NCBI GenBank assembly: GCA_963555705.1
Contig: OY743179.1
Coordinates: 19,352,692-19,416,691 of the forward strand
DNA from: Ligustrum vulgare
Lineage: Eukaryota > Streptophyta > Magnoliopsida > Lamiales > Oleaceae
Direction: 5' to 3'
Length of the DNA stretch: 64,000 nucleotides
Shown here: piece by piece, positions 10,984 through 23,321 of the stretch
Numbering within the stretch: position 1 is the first letter of the stretch
Layout: each line of letters starts with the position of its first letter
Position numbers and translations under genes: made by a program
Notes under the pieces: generated by a model
The model's input: only the letters and a program-made list of their open reading frames with translations
Told to the model about the DNA's origin: nothing
Databases searched by the model: none

Positions 10984-12577
10984 GGGTTAAAACCCTTGAA
11001 CTTTATGGCAAGTCACTGTACTTAAAAAAATCTCCACATTCATCACTAAACTTACCCATGTATCACAACATCCATCACTTTGTTAAAAAACTTAACTGCA
11101 TTGATGATGGGGGCAGACGGAGTTGCCACATGGTTGTCAAATCAAAGAAAATGCTATTGACATGGATTTAATAAAACACGGTTTTAAAGTACAATGATGG
11201 ATGGTGCTATATATGGGTAAGTATAGTGATAAACTAGGAAGTTTTTGAAGTAAAGTAACCCACCATAAATTAGAGGCAAAGTGAACCAAGTTAATGTTCC
11301 TTAAAGTAATGACAAAGTGCGATTCTGAAGTGATGATTTGCATTTACCTTGATGGGAAAAGAGGAGTGGCTAATGAAATAAAATTAGTTGTGCGGCGATG
11401 AGCAGCGGTACGGTGTCGATCGTCATAGTTGTGGTTTTTGTGGATTAAACGAAAAATGCTTGTTGTACACTTTGAAAGTAGAAAATGTGCGAATCTAGAT
11501 TATTTATTTGGGGCAAAATGAGGGAAGTTTTTGCCTTTGGGTTAATGGATGCATGGGTTTCTGAATAATTAAAATTAATCTGAAACTCCATAATAATTAA
11601 GAAAAAAATTGCAATTAGCTCATTTCTTCGAACTAGTTTGGGGTCAAATTCGAGTTATAAATTTCAAATATTGTGAAAGGTCCTATGAATCTTTATCCCA
11701 TCTTGAATTACTTGGGAAGTATACATTTCAATGTGTAAAACCGTTTCACGATAAGATCATATCAACAAGATAAAATATTTGCTGAAAATGAATTTAGCCT
11801 CTATTTGATTGTTATTAATTATAGTAAAAGGGAAAAAAAAAGTTTTGAATAGTGATTGATAGGATATTGTATGGTTGAAAATGATAGAAAAGTTTTAGGA
11901 TTATGTGTATAATATTTTATTGTTAAAATGTGTGGTTAAAATTGAATATTATATAAAAATAAGCTAAAAATAATGAGGATCAAACAGAGGCTTCGTGTTA
12001 TCAAAACTTATGACTTATTTTCCGGCTACATTTTTCAGTCGCTTGATAAGTTCTTGGTATAGTTTTGAAGAACCCATGATCAGCTTGTAATGTATGTATA
12101 TCGATATGAAAAATGATAAAAGGATGAACTTAAATATCTAGGTAAAGATGACTATTAAAATGTATTTAATCATCCTATTACATTTCAACTAGCTCCTAAG
12201 TTTACTTCAATAAAATTGCATTTAACATCAGCTTAAACTAGAACATTAACTTGGTTCATCACTAAACTTTGCATATAGTTTATGGTGGGTCAGTATACTT
12301 CAAAAAAATTCTAGTTCATCACTATACTTACGCATATATAACACCATCCATAATTGTATCATGTTTTATCAAATCCACATCAACGGTGTTTTCTTTGATT
12401 TGGCAGCCATGTGGCAACTCCGTCTGCCACATCATCAGTGCAGTTAAGTTTTTTAACAGAGTAATGAATTGTGTGATACATTGGTAAGTTTAGTGACAAA
12501 TGAGGAAGTTTTTGAAGTACAGTGACCCTCCATAAACTTTCATCAAAGTTCAGTGACCAATGAAGTTTTTAACCCTG
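10984..12577. mobile_element. Foldback-type element with ~335-bp inverted arms
   Basis: The left arm (about 10984-11320) begins CAGGGTTAAAAC, and the right arm (about 12241-12577) ends in its complement GTTTTTAACCCTG. The arms match each other in inverse over most of their length, from the outer ends to the CATTAACTTGG words at the inner ends. Each arm is also internally palindromic: the TCACTAAACTTACCCAT region pairs with GGGTAAGTATAGTGA in the same arm. It could equally be two inverted copies of one palindromic MITE. The middle 0.9 kb has no recognised gene and holds a smaller MITE at 11799-11991. Confidence 0.65.
11799..11991. mobile_element. PIF/Harbinger-like MITE nested in the foldback element
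   Basis: Ends are GCCTCTATTTGAT and ATCAAACAGAGGC, an inverted repeat of about 13 bases with one or no mismatch. Flanks are TTA on the left and TTC on the right, close to the TWA duplication of Tourist-type elements. The interior is AT-rich and non-coding. Confidence 0.5.
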
Positions 12578-12989
12578 ATCCATCATAAATGACAGTCCAT
12601 CATACAAGTCTTTAGTGAAGTAGTAGATGAAATTCCCAAAAAGTGTGAAAGTACCAAAACACCCAAAAACAAAAGAAAATACAATAATGGAAGACCGATA
12701 TCAAACCGTCCTTGGTTAGTTATCAATTAGTCATCTTCCTTCTTTATAATAGATCCGAACTTCTTCTCGATAATGTTTGTAGACAAATTTTCCGCCAACA
12801 ACCTCTTAGCGATGCTAGCTTCATGCTCATTTTCCATTAAAAAATCTAGAATTAATATTTATATAATTGATAAAAAAATAATAAAAACTGAATGATCAAC
12901 AACACAAAATAAAAGTCACAGAATATTAGAAATTGAAAACACAATAAATGTCAGGCTAAATCATATGCTTTATGACGTGTTTACTTTAA

Positions 12990-13030
12990 CTAGTACATAG
13001 CACGTGCGTTGCATGTCTTATGTAATTGAT
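12990..13030 (-). mobile_element. Helitron 3' terminus, degenerate
   Basis: On the minus strand an ACGTGC/GCATGT-type hairpin is followed by a short spacer and CTAG (12993-12990) before a T. The rest of the element would lie to the right and could not be delimited. Confidence 0.4.
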
Positions 13031-13579
13031 TAATACTTTATGCAATTTTTTTGTATTGATAAAAATTATTGAACAATAATTACAATGTTTTATTATAACA
13101 AAATTAAACGTTATGATTATAATAAAACTTCTTTATATATAAATAATATTTTTGGTTGACGTCATACATTTTTTGTTATTTTTGTGTTCTACTTTTACCA
13201 AGACTTCTGTTTTTTGCATTGAAACTGAACATGAAAATATGACACATAGTTATCCATGAGAGAATACATATTTAGGAACATTAGGTATTGTTTGATCTTG
13301 AACCTTGGTAATTGTCATTGCAAAACATAGTCTTATTGGGAAGTGTTTCCTTTGAATTTGAATGGACATCATTTATCATTTGTTGGAGTTAGTGGGGACC
13401 GCAGAAGGAAATTCTGAATATTTGGCATCATCACATGTTATAATTATCTCCTTTGGTAAGTTAATAAAGTCGACCTCCATGTAAGCGCTTTTCTATCCCA
13501 TTATTAATTTTAATCAAGTATTGAGTAAATCTATTATCATTTTGAGCACGCATGTTTTGACTTAGTTAAATAAATATTA

Positions 13580-13839
13580 CTCCCCCACCCAATTATATAA
13601 GTTGTCTTTTCTTTTTTTGTTTATCCTAATTATATAGACATATTTCTTTATTGAGAACTATTTATTTTTTTTATTTACCAATATATCCCTATTTATAACT
13701 TCCAATATAATAATTTTGATATTAAATAAGGGTAAGTTGAAAATTTTCTTTATAAAAATTATTTTTTCAATGACATTAAATATGTTTTTTTAATCAGTTT
13801 GAAAAGTCAAATAAGCCTATATAATTGAAATAGAGGGAA
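13580..13839. mobile_element. Stowaway-type MITE (Tc1/mariner)
   Basis: Imperfect terminal inverted repeats of about 25 bases start CTCCCCCACCCAATTATATA on the left; the right end read in reverse starts TTCCCTCTATTTCAATTATA. They are flanked on both sides by TA (13578-13579, 13840-13841). The size of 260 bp, the TA duplication and the CTCCC start fit the Stowaway group. The interior is non-coding. Confidence 0.75.
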
Positions 13840-14822
13840 TAGATTATTTACAAACTCAAGGGTCTTGCAAAATCATGTAACTTCACTAATGAACATTAAT
13901 AAAATCTAATGCAGAAATGAAATGAAACGAGCGAGAGAAAAAGAGAGATTACAGCTCCCAATATTCAAAAGACACATGCTCCAAGAATACAGAAAACACT
14001 TAAATGTCAAAACAATATGCTAATCTACATGAAATAATATTGCTTGCTAATAAATGAACAAAAAAACGAATAATGACTTTATATTCTCCATGCATATTTC
14101 TTAGTCTAATAGCTTTCTTTTTTCTTTTTCGTTTTTCGAGTAACTTGACTGGAAGGGGATCTTAATTGATTCATTTTATTTGAGCAATTTGACAAATTTA
14201 CAATTATCAAATAATGCACAAATCCATTAAAACTGTAAGGCTTGTAAAAAAAAAAAAAAAAATTGAAACCCAGGAAAGCTCTTTTGAAAGTCGATCATCC
14301 CTTTTTTGAGACCCTTGATAATGAACAAACAATGACTAAATTTTCCTAAATATGTGGAATTGTATTATGTTTGTAACTTACATGTAATATATATATATAC
14401 ACACATATTTCACATAATAACTTTTCCGAAATTGCACAGTGGCGCAGCGAGAACATAGTCTTACAATTTTGCTCAAGTAAAAATGTGTCAAGTATTCCTT
14501 AAGTTTATCCATATTGTCAATCAATTAAACTTGGCATGGACAGAAATAGATTGTACACACTGCTATCTCTATCTTGTGACACGTCATCCAATGGCTCTAT
14601 AATTGCTTTGTTCTTCTATGCTGTGTGGAGGAAATGAAGGAAAAAGTTAAAAGAAAATATGTTAGCTGGAAGGAAATCGAAATAACAAAAGAGAAGAAAA
14701 AACTATGACAAGTTTGTACACCCATTTTGTTAAATTTAATATACTGCAAAAGAGGTTGTAATGTGCATAATAGTTCAACTGTCATTCCCTTATATAAAGA
14801 AAGAAGAAAGCAATGCAATACA

Positions 14823-15121
14823 TTTAATTTCATTCATTATAATTATTACTTTTTAGTAATTATATATATATTATTGCAAATTAACTCTAAAAACCCACCA
14901 AGTACTTTAGGGGTTACGGAAACAAAAAGACAAACAATTAAATACTTGTAAAGGACTTAATCAAATTTAATTTCATTCATTCTTTATACTTATTACTTTT
15001 TAGTAATTATTATTATTATTATTGCATATTAACTCCATAACTCCACTAAGCACTTGAAAGTTGAAGGTCTAAGGAGATGAAAAGGCAAACAAATAAATAC
15101 TTGTGAGGGACTTAATTAATT
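14823..15121. repeat. Imperfect tandem duplication, two ~145-bp units
   Basis: Unit one (14823-14965) and unit two (14966-15121) both begin TTTAATTTCATTCATT and share TTACTTTTTAGTAATTAT, AAATACTTGT and GGACTTAAT blocks in the same order. They differ by small indels and by a TA versus ATT microsatellite. No coding capacity. Confidence 0.7.
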
Positions 15122-17021
15122 CATTTCCAATCAGATTGTCTACTCCAAAAACATGAACAAATCACCTAAATAATTTATCTACATAGAAATATAACTCATT
15201 TGAGATCATGGGTCACATTACAGTACAGGCATCAGAAATGGAGAAACTGGAAGACAGCATAATCATTTGTAAACATCTAATGTGTGGAGGCAACTCAATC
15301 AGAAAATCATAATTCAGATTCTAAGCTAATCGTATTCCAATAAGATTAGTACATCTTTTGCAATTTCATTTAGGCCTTGCCTACCTAGAGGGCTTCAAAA
15401 GATTTACATCCTCCCTAGTTGAATAGGGAATGAGAAAAGGACAGCTAAAAAAAGAGTGATGTTGGTTTTTTAATAGTGAATGGAGATCTGTTTTTTCAAG
15501 CATAATTGTAGTTAAGTTGGTAGTCAACCTAGGAAAAACAAATAGGTATACTCATGTTAAATCTTGAATTATGTTTGTTCAGATAAAAGATAGAACGGAT
15601 AGTATATTGCAAGACACTGATAACTAACCCATGTAATGGGTACAATATGATAATAATGTTTTAATTTTTTAAATGTGATAATGGAAAAAATTAATTCTTC
15701 ACCGTGACCAAATAAATTTGGAATCAAGATGAAAAACTTTATATGGTTATCAAATTCAAAAGCTCTAATCAAAGCAAAATAATAATAATAATAATTAGCA
15801 AGACCAATTATAGTTCTAATGAACCAGAAGAACATCAAATAAACTTAACACTACATGAAATATATACTCAATCAAATTATTTCAATCACCTAATCCTTAA
15901 GAAATTACAAGGCTGTAATTAAAAAAAAAAAATGATTAAACAATCTAAAATCTTAGCAGTGTCCAAATAATCTAAATTATTGAGAAGCATCAAATGCTCT
16001 ATGTAGACTTTGAAAATAGTTTAAAGTTCAATGTTGGATGAATTAGGCATAATGGGAGATTATCACTTCAATCTTGTTTCTTGGTCATGCTTAAAAGATA
16101 CCTGAGTTTGAGATAACATTTTGCTTCCAGAAATGTTATGATATATTATTCCCACTTATAAGTACAAAATGGAACTCATTTTGAAAGTAAATCATACATG
16201 AGAGTAACTGTAAGCAAACTTTTTGCTCTATGTACAATGAAATACAAAATATGAATATCATCCCGTCAAGTTTTCATCCATATTATCATTCAAGTAAAAA
16301 AAAAATCAGGTTGCTTCTGTCCTATATTCATATATGTTGCTATAAATTTTCCAGTAAATAAACAGGGAATCTGATAAAGTAACAATTGTAGATAAGATGG
16401 TATATTAAAAAATTAAAACTGGACAATTAATCCATAAAAGAAGCTGAAGGCTAGCAACACTGTGAAAACAAACAATTAAAAGCATACCTTTCAATGTAAT
16501 AGAGGAACTGCTTGTAAGAGAAGCCACACGTAAATACATAAGGAGCAACATAATCAAAGGTAAAAGGGCTACAACCCTGAAGATTTGAGATGAGAAAATA
16601 GGTACAAAGATCAACCTTTTACTCTTTCAACCTATACAACACATTATTGTAAATTTATCAGATTCTTGTATACCAGGCTTAAATATCTTATAGTTGGATT
16701 TCCTTTAAAATTAGCAAAAGTAAGTACAAGATCAAAGTTTTGTGACACTAAAAACTCACGCTTCTATATGAAATTTACACTGGTTCACACATGAAGGAGT
16801 TCACTTCTAATTCTGAATAACACCTAATTCAAAGTGAATAAAAATGGGTAAAAACAAAGCTTTTAGCATCAATAAAATAGAAAAGAGATGTTTACCTTGG
16901 AAAACACAACCATGAGGTTTAGCGAGAAGGAATCATCCCTAGTCTTTCTGAGGTGAAAATTCCACCAGCCTCGCTTCAAATCCACAATTAAGAATTTAGA
17001 TTCCAATCAGAGAAAAACAAC
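15122..17021. other. Intergenic sequence, nothing recognised
   Basis: AT-rich with only short, biased open frames. Some stretches could be old introns or UTR because a GC-richer exon-like block follows at 17022-17429, but no exon can be defined. Confidence 0.35.
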
Positions 17022-17429
17022 TTAAAGCATAAAAAGAAAATTCCAAATGAAGGAAATGTGAGAGAGGGATTTGGATTTCATAAATTCATTTACAGTGTTC
17101 ATCACCCCGAAACACATGGGTTGATGGCAAGGAGGAGTTATCGGAGGCGATCTCGGATGTGGTGTCACCAGGGATGCCAATGCGGAGAGGCGTTCGCAAA
17201 GGGGGTAGGTCAGTGAGGTATAGGGTTCGGGTGGACTGCACCTTATAATACTGTAAGGAAGAAAACCTCCAGGCCTTTCTTCCCCTTCATCGTCGGTACA
17301 TCTACCTTCGGTTACATCCAGAACGGTGTCATTTTGAATATCCAGCTGCAATGTAGAAGAAATTGAAATATGAATGAGAGTGGTTGAGAAGAGATCAACC
17401 AAGTTGTTTTCTTTCTTCGTTAAAGTCAC
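17022..17429 (-). CDS. Unrecognised exon-like ORF, 135 codons
   Basis: An open frame with GC content well above its surroundings and a Pro/Ser-rich middle (motifs such as RSPPITPPCHQP). No domain is recognised. It could be an exon of an unidentified gene or part of a transposon, and the adjacent upstream 150 bases are also GC-richer. It is reported because composition sets it apart, not because a function can be proposed. Confidence 0.25.
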   Translation of the reverse strand: MTLTKKENNLVDLFSTTLIHISISSTLQLDIQNDTVLDVTEGRCTDDEGEERPGGFLPYSIIRCSPPEPYTSLTYPLCERLSALASLVTPHPRSPPITPPCHQPMCFGVMNTVNEFMKSKSLSHISFIWNFLFML

Positions 17430-17781
17430 ATGTAACGTCGGTGACCTGTAGATCGGGGTGATGAAGATCCACCGACGGTCGGAGTGTTTTCGTTTACAAC
17501 ATTAGGATGTTCAAATGGAGGATAAGGGGCGTATGGTTCCTAGATCTATTATTCTAGAATTGATAGATAGAAGTAGGAAGGGTATATTTGGTTTTGGATA
17601 AAAAATGCGAGGGCAAATTCGTCAAGTAAAAGATTTTCATCTATCCATATTTTTAAGTAGTAGTAGATAGATATCATTAATATGTTTTTCTTAAACATAA
17701 TGACAGCTACATAATTTATATATCATATAATTAAACAAAGAACAGTAATATCAATATTACCTAACAAAAATTTCTGAATTC

Positions 17782-17785
<4 letters not shown>

Positions 17786-17865
<80 letters not shown>
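17786..17865. repeat. (AG)n microsatellite, 40 units
   Basis: An uninterrupted 80-base AG repeat, probably highly variable in length between individuals. Confidence 0.97.
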
Positions 17866-17867
<2 letters not shown>

Positions 17868-17999
17868 AATAATAATATACAAAATCATAATTTCATATGA
17901 AATTCCTAAATAAACGAAATGCAGAATTAATCCTCATAATCTAATTTAAAAGTTTAATGTTACATTAATCAAATAATGTTGTAATCAAAACACACAAAC

Positions 18000-18251
18000 T
18001 TAAATAAATAAAAGACACGATCTAATAAATCTAAAATTAAGCTCCATATTTAGGAATAATGAATGAAAAACAATCACGTATACACGACTAATCTCTTTGC
18101 CATGTGAAACGAAATCTAGACTGAACATTTCACTCAGATTTTTGATACTCGGCTTCGCATAGATTCGACCAACACGAACCTTTACTGCCCAAAGCACCTT
18201 AGTATGGTGGACATCCCTAACCAGATCAAACTTTTCTGGAATTGTTGCCAT
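18000..18251 (-). pseudogene. Fragment of an RPA1-like OB-fold (DUF223-type) gene
   Basis: From the internal ATG at 18251 the frame reads MATIPEKFDLVRDVHHTKV, then WAVKVRVGRIY and SLDFVSHGKEI. This resembles the N-terminal OB-fold of plant replication-protein-A-70-like proteins, many of which are carried by Helitrons. Only the first ~65 residues are present. The frame then runs into hydrophobic, low-complexity sequence, which suggests an intron or a truncation near 18057. No further exons were found downstream. It lies just outside, not inside, the Helitron terminus at 18658. The family assignment rests on the LVRD and KVRV motifs. Confidence 0.5.
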
Positions 18252-18657
18252 TCTAGTGGAAAATGTTGTAGAGGCGTCAAAATCTTGCAAAACAAATTGA
18301 TCAAAATAAATTGTCGCAATATTTTTGTTACAAATTTATTATCATACATGAGGATGCGGATGAGCAAACTTAGACCAAGTAGATACTAATGGGTATTTAT
18401 ATATCTATGTATGTGCTGTAATCCAAATTGTCATTCGGTCATGCAAGTATTCAATAGTCACAAAAAATTGGCAGAGGAATGGTCATATATTATTGAAAAC
18501 ATACTATGCATGACATTGACTCTTCGTAATCGAGACACTGCTTTGGTACCGGTTTATTTTCAAACACATGCACTTTGTATAACAGATTGATTGTACACTC
18601 ATGCAAAATCAGTTATTGCACACGTTATATTAAAAACATTAAATGGATTTCAGAATA

Positions 18658-19080
18658 CTAGTATTTTCATCCGTGCGATGCATGAAAATATAATTATGAT
18701 AATGATTTCGATCAAAATTTATGAAAATATATTAATTATACAATCATACCATAAAAAAACATAGTAGAATAACATTTTAATGCAAAATATTATTAAATTT
18801 AAAGCTTAAAAAAAATAATCAAAATAGGAAATACAACATTTACAAAAAGTTATTTTTATCTTCCTTTTTTTATATATATTAAATTATTTTGAAATAAAAT
18901 TTAATAAATAAAATTAACAACCATAAATCTATATTTACTTTGAATTGGTAAAGAATATGTTTATTATATTTTTTGTTTTTTTTAATATTACTCAAAATGA
19001 GTAAATATCGTTTTATTTGTAAAATAATTTTTTTTAGAAAATTTTCTGACTTTTGAAATAATTATTTTGTTTTTAATTAA
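18658..19080 (-). mobile_element. Minus-strand Helitron 3' end and partial body
   Basis: Reading the minus strand, a CATGC-ATC-GCACG hairpin (18684-18672) precedes CTAG (18661-18658) and a flanking T. Sequence to the right shares words with the copies at 8050-8540 and 27020-27650. The right limit is approximate. Confidence 0.55.
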
Positions 19081-19257
19081 AATCGACTCGACCTCGATTC
19101 AACTCGATTCAATTTCCGACTCTTGACCTATTACCTCTTTCAGGTAGAACCATTTCAGATTTTCTAAACACGGAGTATTATAGAACTTAAATGATATAAT
19201 TTAAAATGAAGTAAATAATATAAAGTAAAACTTTGACATTTGATCCACTACAACAAA

Positions 19258-19865
19258 AATGGCCTTTTGCAACATGCAAACGGCAACATTCGCTAATTGC
19301 ATGTTGCTAAAGGGGGTCTACCGCAACATTCAGTGGTTGCATGTTGCCATTTGTTGATTTATTTGACATTTAGCAACATTCAGCAAGTGAATGTTGCTAA
19401 TTGTAGCCTTTTGCAACGTTCGTTGCGCGTTGCCAAAAGGGTACCCTTTGGCAACGTTCATTGCGCGTTGCCAAAAGGTTACCCTTTGGCAACGTGCATT
19501 GCGTGTTGCAAAAGGGTACCTTTCGCAACATGCATTGCGTGTTGCGAAAGGTCCCCTTTAGCAACACGCAATGCGCGTTGCCAAAGGGTAACCTTTCGGC
19601 AACGCGCGCTGCGCGTTGCAAAAGGGGACCTTTAGCAACGCGCAGCGCGCGTTGCCAAAGGGTAACGCGTTGCTAAAAGGTTACCCTTTGGCAACGCTCA
19701 TTGCGTGTTGCCAAAAGGTTACCCTTTGGCAACGCGCATTGCGTGTTGCTAAAGGGGACCTTTCGCAACGCGCAATGCATGTTGCGAAAGGTACCCTTTT
19801 GCAACACGCAATGCGCGTTGCCAAAGGGTAACCTTTTGGCAACGCGCAATGAACGTTGCCAAAGA
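19258..19865. repeat. Left subterminal palindromic array of the CACTA element
   Basis: A run of hairpin-forming units, most with a core of GGCAACG and a mirrored CGTTGCC separated by 4-10 bases and spaced by TTACCC or GGGGACC-type linkers. Successive units alternate between AAAGG and CCTTT flanks. Subterminal repeats bind the TNPA protein in the maize Spm system. The open frames across this block come from the repeat period and are not genes. Confidence 0.9.
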
Positions 19866-20218
19866 GTTTAATTGGTAAGAAATTTCATATTTTTTTTTCC
19901 TAACTTGAAACTAAGCCTAAATAATTTTTTTTATTTTTTATCTTAGAACTAAGCTTAAATAAAGTTTTATTTAATTCAATATCAACATTAAAAAAAAAAA
20001 GTAAAAATTAATTAAAAATAGTTTAAGTAGTAAAATTTTGGCCCAATTAGTAAAATTTTTGAAAAAAAAAAAAAAAAACTCATGAATCTATCTTTAATTC
20101 AAATCAATTATGTACACTACAATAACCAAAAATACAATAAATTGAACACTTGCTAATAAAATTAAAATATGTTCAATCAATATTTAAATAAGTCAAGTTT
20201 CATTACCTAAAAAAAAAA

Positions 20219-20384
20219 AGTTGGGTCGGGTTATTCACCCAACCCGCAACCCGACCCAACCCGAATTTTTTTTTTTAAAAAAAATCCAATCCAACCCAAT
20301 TTTCATGAAAAATCGACCCAAACCGATCGGGTTGGGTCGGTTTGGGCGGGTTCGACGGGTTGGGTCGATTTTTGCCCAGCCCTA
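20219..20384 (-). mobile_element. Truncated hAT-like element nested in the CACTA element
   Basis: Read on the minus strand it starts TAGGGCTGGGCAAAAATCGA and continues with repeated GGGTTGGGTCGG words. This start resembles plant hAT-like non-autonomous elements. The other end stops at a poly(A) stretch, so no full inverted repeat or 8-bp duplication can be shown. Confidence 0.5.
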
Positions 20385-20454
20385 AGCTTGACTAAGAATT
20401 GATGATTGAATTTGAAAATTTGTGATAAAATTTTTCATTTTGCGAAAAGTAGAT

Positions 20455-20570
20455 CTTTTGCAACGCATAAGACGCGTTGTCAAAGGTAGGCCTTTTGCAA
20501 CACTCATATGCGCGTTGCAAAAGGTAGGTCTTTAGCAACGTGCGTCTGAGTGTTGCAAAAGACCTATGAG
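20455..20570. repeat. Second block of CACTA subterminal-type hairpin repeats
   Basis: Three TTTGCAAC and GTTGCAAAAG hairpin units with the same AGGTAGG linker lie 0.6 kb inside the left array. They mark the inner limit of the left end; the captured 5'UTR-like sequence follows at once. Confidence 0.8.
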
Positions 20571-21298
20571 CCTATTTTTACATCTCTCTAAAATTGGGAC
20601 GAAATTTCATACCCTTCACCCTAAACCCCGACGTCTCTCTCTCTCTTTCATCTTCAACCTACAGCCGCCCTTCACTCCTCAACAACTCCACGCAGCAGCA
20701 CCGAGCAACACACAGCCAACCTCCCTCCGAATTCCCTCTACCTCACGTCTCTCTCACCTTCAACCCATTAAGCAGCCTCCTTCCCTCACAAAGAAACCAG
20801 CGACCGGCCTGTACTTCTCACGCAGTCTGTATCTTCTCCCATCTTCTGAAATCGCCTGCCTGTACTTCAGCCGCCAACTCCACTCCCTTGATCCGAACAG
20901 CAACCCAGCAGAAAACCAGCCCCTGTCTTCTCCTCGCCACAGACCAACCAGCCAGCTGCGCCTCACCCTCGGTCCACCTCACGCCAGCAGCCCCCTCTCG
21001 CCAGCTGCGCCTCATTCTCGGCAGTCCCTTTTTTTCGCTTTACACCGAACCAGCAGCTACAGCACACGCCCAACAGCTCTCGGTTTCGGTTGATTCTTCC
21101 CAGTTTTGATTCTTATTTTGCTTTGATTTTGATTGTTTCATTTGTTAGCTTATATAAATTCAGATTCTTGACATTAGTTTAGTTTGAGTTATAATGTTGG
21201 TTATAGAATTTTCAGATTATTGGCATTGGTTTATGTAAACTTTTGGAGGAATTAAGAAAGTGGGTTTATGTATACACAGAGATATAACGACGGTCGAA
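20571..21298 (+). other. Captured leader of the GBA2-type gene
   Basis: A C/T-rich stretch with CTCTCTCT runs (from about 20630) and clearly higher GC than the flanks leads up to the captured first exon. It looks like a plant promoter-proximal region and 5'UTR. Open frames of ~170 codons occur in two overlapping frames here, but both are Ser/Pro/Leu-rich and resemble translated leader rather than protein. Confidence 0.45.
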
Positions 21299-21816
21299 AT
21301 GGTGACTGGGAAATTTTTTCACAGTAGAAAGAATTCGTGGCCACCGGAGGAGTATATCAACCGAAACACTTTGCATTTGGTGAGCTTTTTTCTTGATTTT
21401 TTTAATGTATTATTGGTAAAATTCGAAATATTTTAATTGAAGATTGGTTCTACAAATTAAAATGGAACTTGTAATCTGTAAATCCTGTTTCCAGAATTAT
21501 CTTTATGCGATCCATTTAGGCTTTGATTTGCTTTATAATTGGTGTAGGTGTGCATTAGAATAATAATCTGAATTGGATTTCTGATGATTTGGTCATTTTG
21601 CTATCATTTACCGTCTTAGTTTAGGTCTTATCTTTAAATGGAGGACAAAATAATGAAAAGAAGAATGGAATAATGAAAATTTGACTCTCTGAGTTTTTGC
21701 TGCAGCTTGATTTTGATAGTGCTGCTCCTCCCGAACAAGCATGGAGAAGGAAATTAAATAGCCGTGCTAGTATTCTTAAAGAATTCAGTGTTACATTTAC
21801 AGAAGCAATAAAAATG
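21299..21816 (+). pseudogene. Captured exons 1-2 of a GBA2-type non-lysosomal glucosylceramidase
   Basis: Exon one (21299-21379) encodes MVTGKFFHSRKNSWPPEEYI and seven more residues and ends at GTGAGC. Exon two (21706-21816) follows a TGCAG acceptor and encodes LDFDSAAPPEQAWRRKLNS through KEFSVTFTEAIKM, ending at a GTAATC donor. The two exons join in frame to 64 residues matching the conserved start of plant GBA2-type beta-glucosidase proteins, which cleave glucosylceramide. The next exon of the family (VRLGIRLWSYVREE...) and the whole catalytic domain are absent. Both splice pairs and the start are intact, so a truncated or chimeric transcript is possible. The fragment lies wholly within the CACTA borders, so capture by the transposon is inferred. 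Confidence 0.75.
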
Positions 21817-22258
21817 GTAATCAATACACTCTCTTGTGATACTTACCAATAGGTTTGTATAAATTGAGCCTCTCAGCATAAGCACAAATTTTTGCACAGT
21901 TTAGTATCTCATCCCATATATCTGTGTAATCGCAAAAGAAATATGATCATTGCTTATTTTCATTTAGATAATTGATCCCCCCTCCTTTTGCCAGTGCCAC
22001 TAACTTAAAATTGATTTATGGTACCCGGTGTTTGGACGTTAATGTCCATAAAATGAACGTAGCAAAAACGAGGATACTAAGATGGATTTCTAGTCATTAA
22101 AATAGACAAGAAATGAGAATAAATGCCAACTAGTGGAAGACACTGATTGAGGAAAATGACAACTAGGTGATTGAAACATGTTTTGTGTAGAGATGACGAT
22201 TTTAGTAGAACATGTTAGGAGATCGAGGGTATACCAGAACTCAAATGATTTTTTGTGA

Positions 22259-22573
22259 TTGCTAAGGATCTATTGTTCTATCTCTTGTAATAGATCCTTG
22301 AGATACCTATACAATTATGGGGCTCCAGAGTCCACCGTCTTCCTTAAGGAGTTACACAAGTTGATATATCTGCATCAGAAGTTGTTTGTTTGTCTATGTG
22401 TAGTCTTTTGCCCATGTATGATCCTAGCTTATCCTGTAAGTGATGTTGAAGAGGACAGGCATTACACTGACGAGGGAAATATATGCTTGAAAGTAGCTAA
22501 TGATAACTTGAGCGATATTCATGCAGAGACACCTGAGGCTGAATTGAATATATGTGATATCCTTCATTTCTAA
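22259..22573 (+). CDS. Unrecognised ORF inside the CACTA element
   Basis: A 104-codon frame whose C-terminal 45 residues are acidic and protein-like (VSDVEEDRHYTDEGN, then ICDILHF before the stop). It may be another captured exon or a remnant of a CACTA gene. No domain is recognised, and the N-terminal part looks like intron. Confidence 0.2.
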   Translation: MLRIYCSISCNRSLRYLYNYGAPESTVFLKELHKLIYLHQKLFVCLCVVFCPCMILAYPVSDVEEDRHYTDEGNICLKVANDNLSDIHAETPEAELNICDILHF

Positions 22574-23321
22574 AGAAGTTTGCTAAATATGTAATTCTAA
22601 TGGTTCTACAAGTATCTGTGGATTTCACAGAAATTTAAACAATGTAAATGGCATTTTTAAAGCATTACTTCAGATTTTTCCATTCTTTATTTTTTTCCAA
22701 AATGTGTACTATGCTTAATGGAGCTTCCCAAGGTTTTTGGTTTTCAATTTAGTTACTGCTTTCTTGTGTCTGTGTATTACGATATTGTTCAATCTCCCTT
22801 GCTTTTCTCTTGTCCACTTCCAAATCCCTTCTCGAGTGCTAAGAATAGTTTGAAGGTTAGACTGCTCCTGTTCCCCCTCTCCTCTTCCTTTCCGAAACAA
22901 GATACTATAGTTAAAGATTTATTAAAGCTTCTACCACATTTGACATTGACTTCATGTAACTTCCTGTTCGTGCTATATTATTTTCATATACGCTGTAAAT
23001 GTGTACGATCATGAAATTTCAGATGACCACATTTTTTCATACCCATAAGCATGGGTTTATACCTTTTAAACTTTTACATCGAGGTTTATGATGGCCACCG
23101 TTTTATAATACACAGTCTATGTGATAATTTCCTTGTAATCTCTCATGGCTTACAAGCATTTTGAAAATCAAGGTAGTTTTTATTTTTTGTTAGGGGTTTA
23201 AATGTGTGAGTTTGTTTTAGTTTCGTTATTTATGTTATCTGAAATTTATGTTCAATATATTGTTTCTAATTTTTTGCTTGATATTTCTATTTCAATCTAA
23301 TGTTTTGGATCTTTTGTACAG

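Noticed and set aside
13003..13024. CACGTG-containing sequence as a G-box promoter element
   Set aside because: It is part of the degenerate Helitron hairpin and no gene follows.
19297..19831. Several overlapping open frames of 70-112 codons rich in CxxRxxL repeats
   Set aside because: They arise from the period of the CACTA subterminal hairpin array and read equally well in several frames on both strands.
20566..21109. Two overlapping frames of ~170 codons
   Set aside because: Ser/Pro/Leu-rich translations in two frames of a C/T-rich leader; better explained as captured 5'UTR.
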